A DNA stretch of 64,000 bases from Promicromonospora sp042731755 (GCF_042731755.1 NZ_JBHWLR010000018.1:1-64000); one strand, 5' to 3'. Counted from the first letter of the stretch, positions 16,544 through 25,160 are shown. A program made the numbers and translations. Notes: generated by a model from the letters alone, not told the origin.

Positions 16544-17866
16544 TCAGCTGGTCGAGCAGGTCGCCGTGGGCAGGTTGGTGTTCCCGTTCTTGTAGAGCGT
16601 GATCCCGAAGTTGTTGCCGGCCCCGTTCGGTGTGGCCGTCAGCGTGCCCGAACTTCCGGAGACCGTGGCGTTCCAGGAGTTCTGCAGGCTCTGGCTGCCC
16701 TGGAGCTGGATCGAGACGCGCCAGGTCGAGCTCCCGGAGACCGCGAGCGACACGTTGAACCGGTCGGACCACTCCTCGGCGCGGGTGACGGTGACGGTGC
16801 AGCCGTCGCCGGGCTGCGGGTTGCCGGTGCCGCCCGCGTTGAGCGCGTCCAGCGTGTAGTTGTAGGCGAGCTTCTTGTTGCCGTTGCCGTCGAAGAGGAG
16901 CGGGGTGTCGCCGGATCGCCACGAGTCGGAGTCCCGCACGCCCCAGACGCTGATGCCGGTGCAGCGCGAGACGGCGAGGCACGCCTGGACGATCCCGCGG
17001 TACTGCTCGGCCTGCGAGGTGCCGGAGCCCGCGATGTCCAGCTCGGTGATCTGGACGTCGACCCCCAGCGCCGCGAAGTTGCCCAGGGTGGTGTGGTAGT
17101 TGCTCGGGACCGGGTTCCCGCTGTTGAAGTGGGCCTGGAAGCCGACACAGTCGATCGGCACGCCGCGGGACTTGAAGTCGCGGACCATGTTGTACACGGC
17201 CTGGGTCTTGGCGTGGCTCCAGTTGTCCGTGTTGTAGTCGTTGTAGCAGAGCTTGGCGTTCGGGTCGGCGGCCCGGGCGGCGCGGAACGCCGCCTCGATC
17301 CAGTCGTTCCCGGTGCGCTGCAGGTTCGAGTCGCGGCGGGCACCCGACGAGCCGTCGGCGAACGCCTCGTTCACCACGTCCCAGGAGTGGATCTGGCCGC
17401 GGTAGTGGGTGGCCACCTGGGTCACGTGGTTGAGCATGGCGGACCGCAGCGCGGAGCCGCTCATGTTCTGCATCCAGCCCGGCTGCTGCGAGTGCCAGGC
17501 CAGCGTGTGCCCCCGGACCTGCTTGCCGTTGCTCCGCGCCCAGCTCACGATGCGGTCGCCGTTGGTGTAGTTGAACTGGTTCTGGTTCGGCTCGGTGGCG
17601 TCGAGCTTCATCTCGTTCTCGGCGGTGACCATGTTGAACTCGCGGTTCGCGATGGTGGTGTAGGCCGAGTCCGAGAGCTTGTTCGCCGCGATCGCCGTGC
17701 CGAAGTACCGGCCGGACTCCGCGGCGGCGGCCTGCAGGGTGCTGCCGGCGGCCTGGGCCGAGGTGACGGCCACTCCGGTGCTGAGCACCATCGCGGCCAG
17801 CGTGGCGAGCGAGACCGCGCGCAGCGTGCGCCGGTGCCGCGATGGGGTGAGCGTTCGGGTCATCAT
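16544..17866 (-). CDS. Secreted GH10 endo-1,4-beta-xylanase with CBM2
   Basis: A 440-aa secreted xylanase. Signal peptide (residues 1-~40, TSAQAAG cleavage region); GH10 domain ~45-340 with acid/base Glu in SWDVVNEAF and nucleophile Glu in VQITELDIAG, plus GHTLAWHSQ; short Gly/Asn/Pro linker (~345-352); C-terminal family 2 carbohydrate-binding module (~353-440) bounded by Cys and containing aromatic residues WSDRF, STWRV and SWNATV. It cleaves xylan backbones and binds cellulose or xylan. AAGGGG ahead of tandem ATGs at 17866/17863 fixes the start. Two AAACGTTT-centred operators lie upstream. The gene is monocistronic and interrupts the tad locus on the opposite strand. Confidence 0.95.
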   Translation of the reverse strand: MMTRTLTPSRHRRTLRAVSLATLAAMVLSTGVAVTSAQAAGSTLQAAAAESGRYFGTAIAANKLSDSAYTTIANREFNMVTAENEMKLDATEPNQNQFNYTNGDRIVSWARSNGKQVRGHTLAWHSQQPGWMQNMSGSALRSAMLNHVTQVATHYRGQIHSWDVVNEAFADGSSGARRDSNLQRTGNDWIEAAFRAARAADPNAKLCYNDYNTDNWSHAKTQAVYNMVRDFKSRGVPIDCVGFQAHFNSGNPVPSNYHTTLGNFAALGVDVQITELDIAGSGTSQAEQYRGIVQACLAVSRCTGISVWGVRDSDSWRSGDTPLLFDGNGNKKLAYNYTLDALNAGGTGNPQPGDGCTVTVTRAEEWSDRFNVSLAVSGSSTWRVSIQLQGSQSLQNSWNATVSGSSGTLTATPNGAGNNFGITLYKNGNTNLPTATCSTS

Positions 17867-17944
17867 CGTCGATCCCCTTCGTTCAGGACGTGCCGTCATT
17901 GGCCCGTCGGGACGTGGAAAAGGATTTCTATGCCTCCCACCAGG

Positions 17945-17950
17945 TGTCAA
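17945..17950 (-). promoter_or_regulatory. Possible xylanase -35 (TTGACA)
   Basis: A consensus TTGACA reads on the minus strand here. An AT-rich TAGAAAT follows after about 14 nt, which is short for a standard promoter, so the -10 is uncertain. The 5' leader to the ATG would be about 50 nt. Confidence 0.35.
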
Positions 17951-17958
17951 GGGTTTCG

Positions 17959-17997
17959 CTAAACGTTTTCGAAGATCGGACGAATCTAAACGTTTAG
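17959..17997. promoter_or_regulatory. Two LacI-type operator-like palindromes
   Basis: CTAAACGTTTAG (17986-17997) is a perfect 12-bp palindrome, and CTAAACGTTTTC (17959-17970) is a near copy; both centre on AAACGTTT and lie 27 bp apart. They sit upstream of the xylanase gene, as expected for a xylan- or xylose-responsive LacI-family repressor. No such regulator gene is in the window. Confidence 0.6.
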
Positions 17998-18096
17998 GTC
18001 GTGTCCCCGGCGGTGGCAAGGGCGTCGAACCACCGCTCCGAGACTTTTCCACAGGCCCGCCGAGCCGGGTCCGCCTGCCCGGCGAACAATGGGCGG

Positions 18097-18588
18097 ATGA
18101 CCCTTGCCGCCCGCCCCGACGCCCGCCCCGACGTGCGCCCGGACGCCCCGGACGGGTCGCGCGAGAGCGGCCGCATCATGCTGCTCACCTCGGCCTTCGT
18201 CGCGTTCGCGCTGATGCTGGTCGCGGTGGTCGCCTCGGCGAGCGCGGTGCACCTGGACCGTAAGGCCCTCTACGACGTGGCGGACCTCGCCGCGGCCGAC
18301 GCGGCGGACGCGATGTCCCCGGACGCCTTCTACGCGGGTGCGGGCGCGCCCGCCGACGGCGCCCCGCTCACGCTGACCGACGCCGACGTGCGCGCCGCCG
18401 TCGAGGGCTACCTCGCCGCGCACCCGCCCGGCCTGCCCGTCGCGGTGACCGGGGCGTCGTCGCCGGACGGGCGGTCCGCGCGGGTGACGCTCGCGGCCGT
18501 GTCCCGCCCGCCGCTGCTGCGCTGGTTCACCGGCGCGTTCGGCGGCGGGATCGGCCTGTCGGCGTCGTCGACGGCCCGGGCCTGGTGA
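18097..18588 (+). CDS. TadG-like pilus-associated protein
   Basis: A 163-aa protein. An Arg/Pro/Asp-rich head (RPDARPDVRPD) is followed by SGRIMLLTSAFVAFALMLVA, a membrane helix of the putative Flp-pilus-assembly TadE/G-like type, and LDRKALYDVADLAAADAADAM, the segment typical of actinobacterial TadG-like proteins in helicase-to-tad loci. It is cut off from the rest of the tad operon by the xylanase gene. The ATG at 18097 is the first that gives a normal length; the 96-nt longer frame overlaps the xylanase control region. It must be transcribed from its own promoter, which I could not identify. Confidence 0.75.
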   Translation: MTLAARPDARPDVRPDAPDGSRESGRIMLLTSAFVAFALMLVAVVASASAVHLDRKALYDVADLAAADAADAMSPDAFYAGAGAPADGAPLTLTDADVRAAVEGYLAAHPPGLPVAVTGASSPDGRSARVTLAAVSRPPLLRWFTGAFGGGIGLSASSTARAW

Positions 18589-18614
18589 GCGCGGCCGGCG
18601 GCGCCGGACCGGGT

Positions 18615-18620
18615 TAGGTT
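18615..18620 (+). promoter_or_regulatory. Leaderless -10 element TAGGTT
   Basis: TAGGTT ends 6 nt before the ATG at 18627, with no Shine-Dalgarno sequence. It favours 18627 over the GTG at 18621. Confidence 0.5.
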
Positions 18621-18626
18621 GTGGCC

Positions 18627-19034
18627 ATGAGCGAGCACGGCACGGGCGACCAGCACGGCGACGACCAGGGCGGCACGCGCCTGGAGCCGGACCAGATCTT
18701 CGACCTGGCCCGCCAGGGCGCGGACGTGCTGCTCGACCTGGTGGACGCCGGCCTGCCGGTCGAGCTGGCCGACGACGCCGGCAACACGCTGCTGATGCTC
18801 GCCGCGTACCACGGGCACGCGGACCTGACGGCGGGCCTCGCCGAGCGCGGCGCGGACGTGAACCGGCGCAACGCCAACAACCAGGCCCCGCTCGCGGGCG
18901 CCGTCTTCAAGAACGAGGCCGACGTGATCCGGGTGCTGGTCGAGCACGGCGCGGACCCCGACGCCGGGACGCCGAGCGCCCGTGCGACCGCGCAGATGTT
19001 CGGCCGTGAGCTGCCCGAACCGGGAGCTCGCTGA
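18627..19034 (+). CDS. Small ankyrin-repeat protein
   Basis: A 135-aa cytoplasmic protein built almost entirely of ankyrin repeats: DDAGNTLLMLAAYHGHADLTAGLAERGADV, then NRRNANNQAPLAGAVFKNEADVIRVLVEHGADPD. The acidic, His-rich head has no signal peptide. Such stand-alone ankyrin proteins are common in actinobacteria near prfB, but their partners are unknown; a role in protein binding is inferred. Confidence 0.85.
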   Translation: MSEHGTGDQHGDDQGGTRLEPDQIFDLARQGADVLLDLVDAGLPVELADDAGNTLLMLAAYHGHADLTAGLAERGADVNRRNANNQAPLAGAVFKNEADVIRVLVEHGADPDAGTPSARATAQMFGRELPEPGAR

Positions 19035-19088
19035 GTCGGACAGGGGGTGGCGCGAGATTTTCCGGCGTCGGGCACCGGGATGCGCGGG

Positions 19089-19094
19089 TAACCT
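19089..19094 (+). promoter_or_regulatory. Leaderless -10 element TAACCT for prfB
   Basis: TAACCT ends 8 nt before the GTG at 19103, which is the start that matches the prfB family N-terminus. Confidence 0.5.
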
Positions 19095-19102
19095 TGAACA
19101 TC

Positions 19103-20212
19103 GTGGCCACCAACGACTTTCCCGCTGAGATCAAGGCGCTCCGCACGACCCTCGAGTCCATCGAGGCCGTGAGCGACCCCACCGCGCTCGAGGCGAAGAT
19201 CGCCGAGCTGTCGGAGCAGGCGTCGGCGCCCAACCTGTGGGACGACCCGGAGGAGGGTCAGAAGGTCACCTCCGCGCTCTCGGCCGCGCAGGCCGAGCTG
19301 AGCCGGGTCGAGAAGCTCGCCGCGCGCATCGACGACGTCGAGACGCTCGTGGAGCTCGGCCAGGAGATGGACGACGCCGACTCGCTCGCCGAGGCCGAGG
19401 AGGAGGTCGCCAAGATCCGCAAGGACCTCGCGGCCCTCGAGGTGCGCACCCTGCTCAACGGCGAGTACGACTCCCGAGAGGCCGTCGTGACGATCCGCGC
19501 GGGCGCCGGCGGCGTGGACGCCGCCGACTTCGCCGAGATGCTGATGCGCATGTACCTGCGCTGGGCCGAGCGGCACGGCTACCCCACCAAGGTGGGCGAC
19601 ACGTCGTACGCCGAGGAGGCGGGCCTCAAGTCCGCGACCTTCGAGGTCAACGTGCCCTACGCCTTCGGCAACCTGTCCGTCGAGGCCGGTACGCACCGCC
19701 TGGTGCGCATCTCGCCGTTCGACAACCAGGGCCGCCGGCAGACGTCGTTCGCCGCCGTCGAGGTGATCCCGCTCATCGAGACGACCGACCACATCGACAT
19801 CCCGGACACCGAGCTCAAGATCGACGTGTACCGCTCCTCGGGCCCGGGCGGTCAGTCGGTCAACACGACGGACTCCGCCGTCCGCATGACGCACATCCCC
19901 ACGGGCGTCGTCGTCGCGATGCAGAACGAGAAGTCGCAGATCCAGAACCGCGCCGCCGCCTACCGCGTGCTCCAGTCGCGCCTGCTGCTGCTCCGCAAGG
20001 CGGAGGAGGCCGCGAAGAAGAGGGAGATGGCCGGCGACATCAAGGCCAGCTGGGGCGACCAGATGCGGTCCTACGTGCTGCAGCCGTACCAGATGGTCAA
20101 GGACCTGCGCACCGAGCACGAGTCGGGCAACCCGCAGGCCGTGTTCGACGGCGCCATCGACGACTTCATCGAGGCCGGCATCCGCTGGCGCCGCGGCGGC
20201 TCGGGGAGCTGA
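19103..20212 (+). CDS. prfB: Peptide chain release factor 2
   Basis: A 369-aa class I release factor that recognises UGA and UAA stop codons. The SPF tripeptide that defines RF2 is in RISPFDNQGRR (~203), and the peptidyl-tRNA hydrolysis motif GGQ is in GPGGQSVNTTDS (~247). The N-terminus is VATNDFPAEIKALRTTLESI; the first codon is GTG. There is no in-frame early stop or frameshift site, so the autoregulatory +1 frameshift of enterobacterial prfB is absent. It normally precedes ftsE in actinobacteria; here an alcohol dehydrogenase on the other strand lies between them. Confidence 0.96.
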   Translation: MATNDFPAEIKALRTTLESIEAVSDPTALEAKIAELSEQASAPNLWDDPEEGQKVTSALSAAQAELSRVEKLAARIDDVETLVELGQEMDDADSLAEAEEEVAKIRKDLAALEVRTLLNGEYDSREAVVTIRAGAGGVDAADFAEMLMRMYLRWAERHGYPTKVGDTSYAEEAGLKSATFEVNVPYAFGNLSVEAGTHRLVRISPFDNQGRRQTSFAAVEVIPLIETTDHIDIPDTELKIDVYRSSGPGGQSVNTTDSAVRMTHIPTGVVVAMQNEKSQIQNRAAAYRVLQSRLLLLRKAEEAAKKREMAGDIKASWGDQMRSYVLQPYQMVKDLRTEHESGNPQAVFDGAIDDFIEAGIRWRRGGSGS

Positions 20213-20276
20213 CGCCGGACGGCGGGCGGCCCGGCCGCGGTTGCCCGCGCCCGGCCCGCCCTCGGCCCGCGCCCGG

Positions 20277-21320
20277 TCAGGCGTGCGGCACGATGACGGC
20301 GCGCCCGGAGAGCTGCCCGGACTCCAGCTTGCGGTACGCCTCGTCGTACTGGTCGAGGCTGTACCGCTCGATGTCGGGCACGATCTGCCCCGCCCGGTAC
20401 ATCGCGACCACCTCGTAGAGCTCCTCGACGGTGCCCCAGTAGGTGTTGGTGATCTCGGCCTCGTACGGGTTGGTGAAGAAGCTCCACTCGGTCACGCCGC
20501 CCGCGATGCCGACCACGGTGAGCCGCCCCCGCTGGGCCAGGCACGCCTGCGCCGTCCTGATCGTGGGCGCCGCGCCCACCAGGTCGAAGGCTGCGTCGAC
20601 GCCGCGCCCGCCGGTGAGCTCGCGGATCGCCGCGACCTGGTCCGGCCCGCCGGGCACGGTGACGGCGCCGTTGGCGGCCGCGCGGTCCATGGCGTCCTGC
20701 TTCATGTCGGTGGCGATCACGGTGGCGCCGGTCAGGGCCGTGAGGATCTGCACGGCCACCTGACCGAGCCCGCCCAGGCCCACGACCAGCGCGAACTTTC
20801 CGCCGCCCGCCAGCTTCGGCAGCGAGAGCTTGATCGCGTGGTACGGGGTGAGGCCGGCGTCGGCAAGGGGAGCGGCAGCGACCGGGTCGGCGTCGCCCAG
20901 CGGCACCAGGTTGCGCGCGGGGGCCACCATGTACTCCGCCATGCCGCCGTCGCGGCCGATCCCCGTCGCCGCCCACGGCATGGTCGCGGCGTTCTCGCAG
21001 TAGGTGTCCTGCCCGCGTGAGCAGGCCTTGCAGTGCCCGCAGCCGTTGGGCCCGTACACGAGGAAGGCGTCGCCCTTCGTGAACCCGGCGACCCCCGGCC
21101 CCAGCTCCTCGATCCAGCCGGACGCCTCGTGCCCCAGCACGAACGGCGGCGCGGACGCCCCCGGCTGGCCCTCCGCGAACTCCTTGTAGAGCGCCACGTC
21201 GGAGTGGCACGCACCGGAGCCGGCGATCTTCAGCAGCACCTCGCCCGGTCCCGGGCTGGGACGCTCCACCTCCTTGAGGCTGGGGAAGGTCTGGAACTTC
21301 TCGAACACGACAGCACGCAT
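20277..21320 (-). CDS. Zinc-dependent NAD(P) alcohol dehydrogenase
   Basis: A 347-aa medium-chain dehydrogenase. Catalytic zinc ligands are in GACHSD (~37) and GHEASG (~62); the structural zinc loop CGHCKACSRGQDTYC is complete; the Rossmann motif is VVGLGGLGQVA followed by an Asp that favours NAD. It oxidises or reduces alcohols/aldehydes, with an unknown substrate. An AGGAG ribosome-binding site precedes the ATG at 21320. It lies on the opposite strand inside the otherwise conserved prfB-ftsE-ftsX-smpB order, suggesting a later insertion. Confidence 0.9.
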   Translation of the reverse strand: MRAVVFEKFQTFPSLKEVERPSPGPGEVLLKIAGSGACHSDVALYKEFAEGQPGASAPPFVLGHEASGWIEELGPGVAGFTKGDAFLVYGPNGCGHCKACSRGQDTYCENAATMPWAATGIGRDGGMAEYMVAPARNLVPLGDADPVAAAPLADAGLTPYHAIKLSLPKLAGGGKFALVVGLGGLGQVAVQILTALTGATVIATDMKQDAMDRAAANGAVTVPGGPDQVAAIRELTGGRGVDAAFDLVGAAPTIRTAQACLAQRGRLTVVGIAGGVTEWSFFTNPYEAEITNTYWGTVEELYEVVAMYRAGQIVPDIERYSLDQYDEAYRKLESGQLSGRAVIVPHA

Positions 21321-21505
21321 CAGCTCACGCTCCTGTTGCCGGGGGCCGGTTTCTCCATGAGAACTCATCCGTCGCGGTCCGGCGCGGGGTAACGCTGAGG
21401 CAAAATGCCGCTTGCGCACGTTTTGGCCAGATATGGCGGACGACGCCGGGCAACGGGGTGGGTGTCGTCGGCGTGTCTGCCCGACACGCCACCCGATCTC
21501 CCACC

Positions 21506-21511
21506 TAGGGT
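21506..21511 (+). promoter_or_regulatory. Leaderless -10 element TAGGGT for ftsEX
   Basis: TAGGGT ends 7 nt before the GTG at 21519. It supports GTG as the ftsE start and as the head of the ftsE-ftsX-peptidase transcript. Confidence 0.55.
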
Positions 21512-21518
21512 CGGGCTC

Positions 21519-22295
21519 GTGATCAGGTTCGAGAACGTGTCGAAGGTCTATGCGCGGGGCGCACGACCTGCCCTCGACCAGGTCTCCGTGGACGTCGAGC
21601 GCGGCGAGTTCGTCTTCCTCGTGGGGGCCTCCGGGTCGGGCAAGTCGACCTTCCTGTCGCTGGTGCTGCGCGAGCAGCGGCCCACGCGCGGCCGCGTCTA
21701 CGTCGCGGGGCGGGACGTCGCGAACCTCTCCGGCTGGCGCGTGCCCACGCTGCGCCGGCAGCTCGGCGTCGTGTTCCAGGACTTCCGGCTGCTGCAGAAC
21801 AAGACCGTCCACGAGAACGTGGCGTTCGCCCTGCAGGTGATCGGCAAGCCGCGGCACGTCATCCGCGACACCGTCCCCGAGGTGCTCGACATGGTCGGCC
21901 TCGCGGGCAAGGGCAAGCGGATGCCCACCGAGCTCTCCGGCGGTGAGCAGCAGCGCGCCGCGATCGCGCGCGCCATCGTCAACCGGCCGCAGATCCTGCT
22001 GGCCGACGAGCCCACCGGAAACCTCGACCCCACCACCTCGCTGGGCATCATGCGCCTGCTGGACCGCATCAACCGCACCGGGACCACGGTGGTCATGGCC
22101 ACGCACGACGACGAGATCGTCAACGAGATGCGCCGCCGCGTCGTCGAGCTGTCCGACGGCGTCGTCGTCCGCGACGAGGCCCGCGGCGGCTACGGCGAGC
22201 GCGAGTCGATCCTGCCCGACGTCGGCGCCTCACCCGTGCTCGACGCCCCCGGCAGCGGGACGCGCGCGCCGGTCCAGACGGTGCGGGGGTCCTGA
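21519..22295 (+). CDS. ftsE: Cell-division ABC transporter ATPase FtsE
   Basis: A 258-aa ABC ATPase. It begins VIRFENVSKVY, with Walker A GASGSGKST (~37), the Q-loop FQDFRLL, signature LSGGEQQR (~138), Walker B ILLADEP (~158) and H-loop ATHD. FtsE forms a mechanotransmitting complex with FtsX at the septum that switches on cell-wall hydrolases. After the core there is a ~30-aa Gly/Ser/Pro tail absent from shorter homologues. The ftsX GTG follows the stop by one base. Confidence 0.95.
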   Translation: MIRFENVSKVYARGARPALDQVSVDVERGEFVFLVGASGSGKSTFLSLVLREQRPTRGRVYVAGRDVANLSGWRVPTLRRQLGVVFQDFRLLQNKTVHENVAFALQVIGKPRHVIRDTVPEVLDMVGLAGKGKRMPTELSGGEQQRAAIARAIVNRPQILLADEPTGNLDPTTSLGIMRLLDRINRTGTTVVMATHDDEIVNEMRRRVVELSDGVVVRDEARGGYGERESILPDVGASPVLDAPGSGTRAPVQTVRGS

Positions 22296-22296
22296 G

Positions 22297-23208
22297 GTGC
22301 GCTTCCAGTTCGTGCTCGGCGAGGTCTTCAGCGGCCTGCGCCGGAACACCACCATGGTCGTGGCCGTGGTGCTCGTGACGTTCGTGTCCCTGACGTTCGT
22401 CGGCGCGGCTGCCCTGCTGCAGGCGCAGATCGGCAAGCTCAAGGACGACTGGTACGACCTCGTCGAGGTCTCCGTGTTCCTCTGCCCGGAGGGCTCGGTG
22501 TCGCCCACGTGCGCCACGGGCCAGGCCACCGACGACCAGATCGACGCCGTCCGCCAGGTCATCGACACCGAGCTGTCCTCCCAGGTCAGCAAGGTCTACT
22601 TCGAGTCGAAGCAGCAGGCGTTCGAGGCCTTCAGCGAGCGCTACCCCGACGGCTACCAGGGCACGCAGCTCACCGCCGACGACATGCAGGCGTCCCTGCG
22701 CCTGAAGCTCACCGACGCCGAGCAGTTCGCCGTGGTGAGCGACGTCCTGTCCGGGCGGGACGGCGTCGAGATCGTCGAGGACCAGCGCGCCGTCTTCGAG
22801 CCGCTGTTCCGCACGCTCAACGTCGCCACGCTGCTCGCGGCCGGGCTGGCCGGCGTCATGCTCCTCGCCGCGGTCCTGCTGATCACCACCACCATCCGGC
22901 TCAGCGCCGTCTCCCGGCGCAAGGAGACGGAGATCATGCGCCTGGTGGGCGCGTCCAACCTGTTCATCCAGCTGCCGTTCCTGCTGGAGGGGGCGCTGGC
23001 GGCCGTGCTCGGCTCCCTGCTCGCCGGCGGCGGGCTCTGGCTCGCCGTGCGCTTCATGGTCAGCGACTGGCTCGAACGGTCGGTCGACTGGGTCGCCTAC
23101 GTGTCGGAGGTCGACGTGTTCCGCGTCGCGCCGCTGCTCGTGGTCATGGCGGTCGCGCTGGCCGCCCTCTCGTCCTTCTTCACCCTGAACCGGTACACGA
23201 GGATCTGA
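22297..23208 (+). CDS. ftsX: Cell-division permease-like protein FtsX
   Basis: A 303-aa FtsX: short cytoplasmic head, first membrane helix (~21-43), a large extracellular loop (~45-180) with two cysteines (FLCPEGSVSPTCATG), then three further helices, with KETEIMRLVGASNLFIQLPF between the second and third. The extracellular loop contacts the murein hydrolase activator; here that partner is probably the next gene, whose ATG overlaps the ftsX stop (ATGA). Confidence 0.94.
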   Translation: MRFQFVLGEVFSGLRRNTTMVVAVVLVTFVSLTFVGAAALLQAQIGKLKDDWYDLVEVSVFLCPEGSVSPTCATGQATDDQIDAVRQVIDTELSSQVSKVYFESKQQAFEAFSERYPDGYQGTQLTADDMQASLRLKLTDAEQFAVVSDVLSGRDGVEIVEDQRAVFEPLFRTLNVATLLAAGLAGVMLLAAVLLITTTIRLSAVSRRKETEIMRLVGASNLFIQLPFLLEGALAAVLGSLLAGGGLWLAVRFMVSDWLERSVDWVAYVSEVDVFRVAPLLVVMAVALAALSSFFTLNRYTRI

Positions 23209-24587
23209 TGTCCACTCCCCGAAACCCCCGCTCCAGGGTCCCCGGCCGCAGCGCCCTTGCCGCGGCGCTCGCCGTCCTGCTCCTGCTGGGCGGCTCGACG
23301 GCCGTCCAGGCCGACGACCTGGACGACCGCCGCGCCGCCGCGGAGCGCCAGCAGGCCGCCAAGGAGAAGGAGCGCGAGGGCCTGGAGGCCGAGCTGGAGC
23401 ACACGGACTCGCAGCTCGCGGACGCCGTGCTCGAGCTGGACCAGGTCGAGGGCCGGCTGCCGGTGGCGGAGGCGGAGCTCGCCGTGGCCGAGGCCGAGCT
23501 GCAGCGGGCCGAGCGGGAGGCCGCGATCCTGGCCCAGCGGCTGGCCGACGCCCAGCTCGAGGAGGCGCAGGTCACCCAGCTGCTCCAGGACGGTTCCGGA
23601 AAGGTCGACGACGCCCGCGACGACATCGCGCAGATGGCTCGCGAGGAGTTCCGCGGGTCCGGCAGCGCCTCGACGCTCGGGCTGGTGACCGGCGCCCAGA
23701 GCACCGAGGAGTTCATCGACGGGTACTCGGTGTCGTCGTCCGCGGCCCGGATCCGGGCGCGCACGCTCGCCGAGCTGCAGGACGCCGAGGCGACCGCCCG
23801 CAACCTGCAGGCGCGGCTCACTGCCATCCGGGAGATCGTCACCGAGCTCAAGCGCCTCGCGGACGAGAACGTGGACTCGAAGGAGCAGGCCAAGCAGGCC
23901 GCGGTGGAGCGCAAGGCGGAGATCGAGCGCCTGATCGACCAGCAGCAGCGGCTCAAGAACCGCATCGAGCATCGCAAGGACGCCGCGCTGGCGAGCATGC
24001 AGGCGAACGAGCAGGAGCTGGGCTCCATCGAGTCCGACCTGAAGTCGATCATCCGCAAGCAGCAGGCGCGGGACGAGCGCCTGGCCCAGCAGCGGCAGGA
24101 GGAGCAGGGCTCCTCGGGCGGCTCCTCCGGGGGCGGCGGCTCCTCGTCCGGCGGTGGCGGTGGTGGCGGCGGGGGAGCCGGCACCATGACGTTCCTCAGC
24201 TACCCGACGGCAAACCCGTTCGTCACCTCGTCGTACGGCATGCGGTTCCACCCGGTGCTGAACTACTCCCGCCTGCACGCCGGCACCGACTTCCGGGCCT
24301 ACTGCGGCACGCCGATCCTGGCGGCCGCCGACGGCACCGTGCTCTACGCGCGCACCCTGGCGGGCCTGGGCAACCAGGTGCTGATCGACCACGGCTACAC
24401 GTCGAGCGGTACGAGCGTGATGACGAGCTCGAACCACCTCACGTCGTTCGCCGTCTCGGCGGGGCAGCGCGTCTCGCGCGGGCAGCTCATCGGCTACTCG
24501 GGCACCACGGGGACGTCCACCGCCTGTCACCTGCACTTCGAGCTCTACATCAACGGTTCCACAGTGGACCCGATGACCTGGCTGTAA
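23208..24587 (+). CDS. EnvC-like coiled-coil M23 peptidase/murein hydrolase activator
   Basis: A 459-aa secreted protein. Signal peptide ~1-38; a long Glu/Ala/Arg/Gln coiled coil (~40-300, EnvC/PcsB-like); a Gly/Ser linker (~302-325); a C-terminal LytM/M23 domain (~330-459) with the zinc ligands in LHAGTDF (~357) and HLHFE (~441). Both ligand motifs are intact, so the domain may be an active endopeptidase, unlike degenerate EnvC of E. coli. It overlaps ftsX by one base and is the expected output of FtsEX during septum splitting. This partnership is inferred from operon structure and architecture. Confidence 0.9.
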   Translation: MSTPRNPRSRVPGRSALAAALAVLLLLGGSTAVQADDLDDRRAAAERQQAAKEKEREGLEAELEHTDSQLADAVLELDQVEGRLPVAEAELAVAEAELQRAEREAAILAQRLADAQLEEAQVTQLLQDGSGKVDDARDDIAQMAREEFRGSGSASTLGLVTGAQSTEEFIDGYSVSSSAARIRARTLAELQDAEATARNLQARLTAIREIVTELKRLADENVDSKEQAKQAAVERKAEIERLIDQQQRLKNRIEHRKDAALASMQANEQELGSIESDLKSIIRKQQARDERLAQQRQEEQGSSGGSSGGGGSSSGGGGGGGGGAGTMTFLSYPTANPFVTSSYGMRFHPVLNYSRLHAGTDFRAYCGTPILAAADGTVLYARTLAGLGNQVLIDHGYTSSGTSVMTSSNHLTSFAVSAGQRVSRGQLIGYSGTTGTSTACHLHFELYINGSTVDPMTWL

Positions 24588-24677
24588 AAGCCTGGTCGGG
24601 CTGGACCGGGCGCGTAAACTGGGACGTCGCGCCGCCCGCAGCGGGTACGGCGCGCCAGCAGAACCCGGAGGGAGACC

Positions 24678-25160
24678 ATGGCCAAGAAGAACGTCGACGA
24701 CCCGCGCAAGATCGTGGCGAACAACAAGAAGGCCCGTCATGACTACGTGATCGAGGACGTCTTCGAGGCCGGACTGGTGCTCTCGGGCACCGAGGTCAAG
24801 GCGCTGCGGATGGGTCGCGCGTCCCTGACGGACGGCTACGCCGCCATCGACCGCGGCGAGGCGTGGCTCGAGAACGTGCACATCCCCGCGTACTTCCAGG
24901 GCACGTGGAACAACCACGCGCCGCGGCGCCGGCGCAAGCTGCTGCTGCACCGCGAGGAGATCGCGCGCCTGGAGTCGAAGTCGCGGGAGAAGGGGCACAC
25001 CCTCATCCCGCTGTCGCTGTACTTCCTGGACGGCCGCGCCAAGGTCGAGATCGCGCTCGCGCGAGGCAAGAAGGAGTACGACAAGCGCCAGACGCTGCGG
25101 GAGCAGCAGGACATGCGGGAGGCCCGGCGGGCGATCCGGCACAAGGAGATGCTCGGCTGA
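24678..25160 (+). CDS. smpB: SsrA-binding protein SmpB
   Basis: A 160-aa SmpB. The motifs VANNKKARHDYVIEDVFEAG, LSGTEVKALRMGRASL and the C-terminal KKEYDKRQTLREQQDMREA are all present. It binds tmRNA and delivers it to stalled ribosomes; its RNA partner ssrA begins 296 bp downstream. A GGAGGG ribosome-binding site precedes the ATG. The stop codon TGA is the second to fourth base of a 73-bp repeat element that starts at 25157. Confidence 0.96.
   Translation: MAKKNVDDPRKIVANNKKARHDYVIEDVFEAGLVLSGTEVKALRMGRASLTDGYAAIDRGEAWLENVHIPAYFQGTWNNHAPRRRRKLLLHREEIARLESKSREKGHTLIPLSLYFLDGRAKVEIALARGKKEYDKRQTLREQQDMREARRAIRHKEMLG

Noticed and set aside
19103..20212. Programmed frameshift in prfB
   Set aside because: No in-frame early TGA or slippery CTTTGA-type site; the frame is continuous from the GTG.
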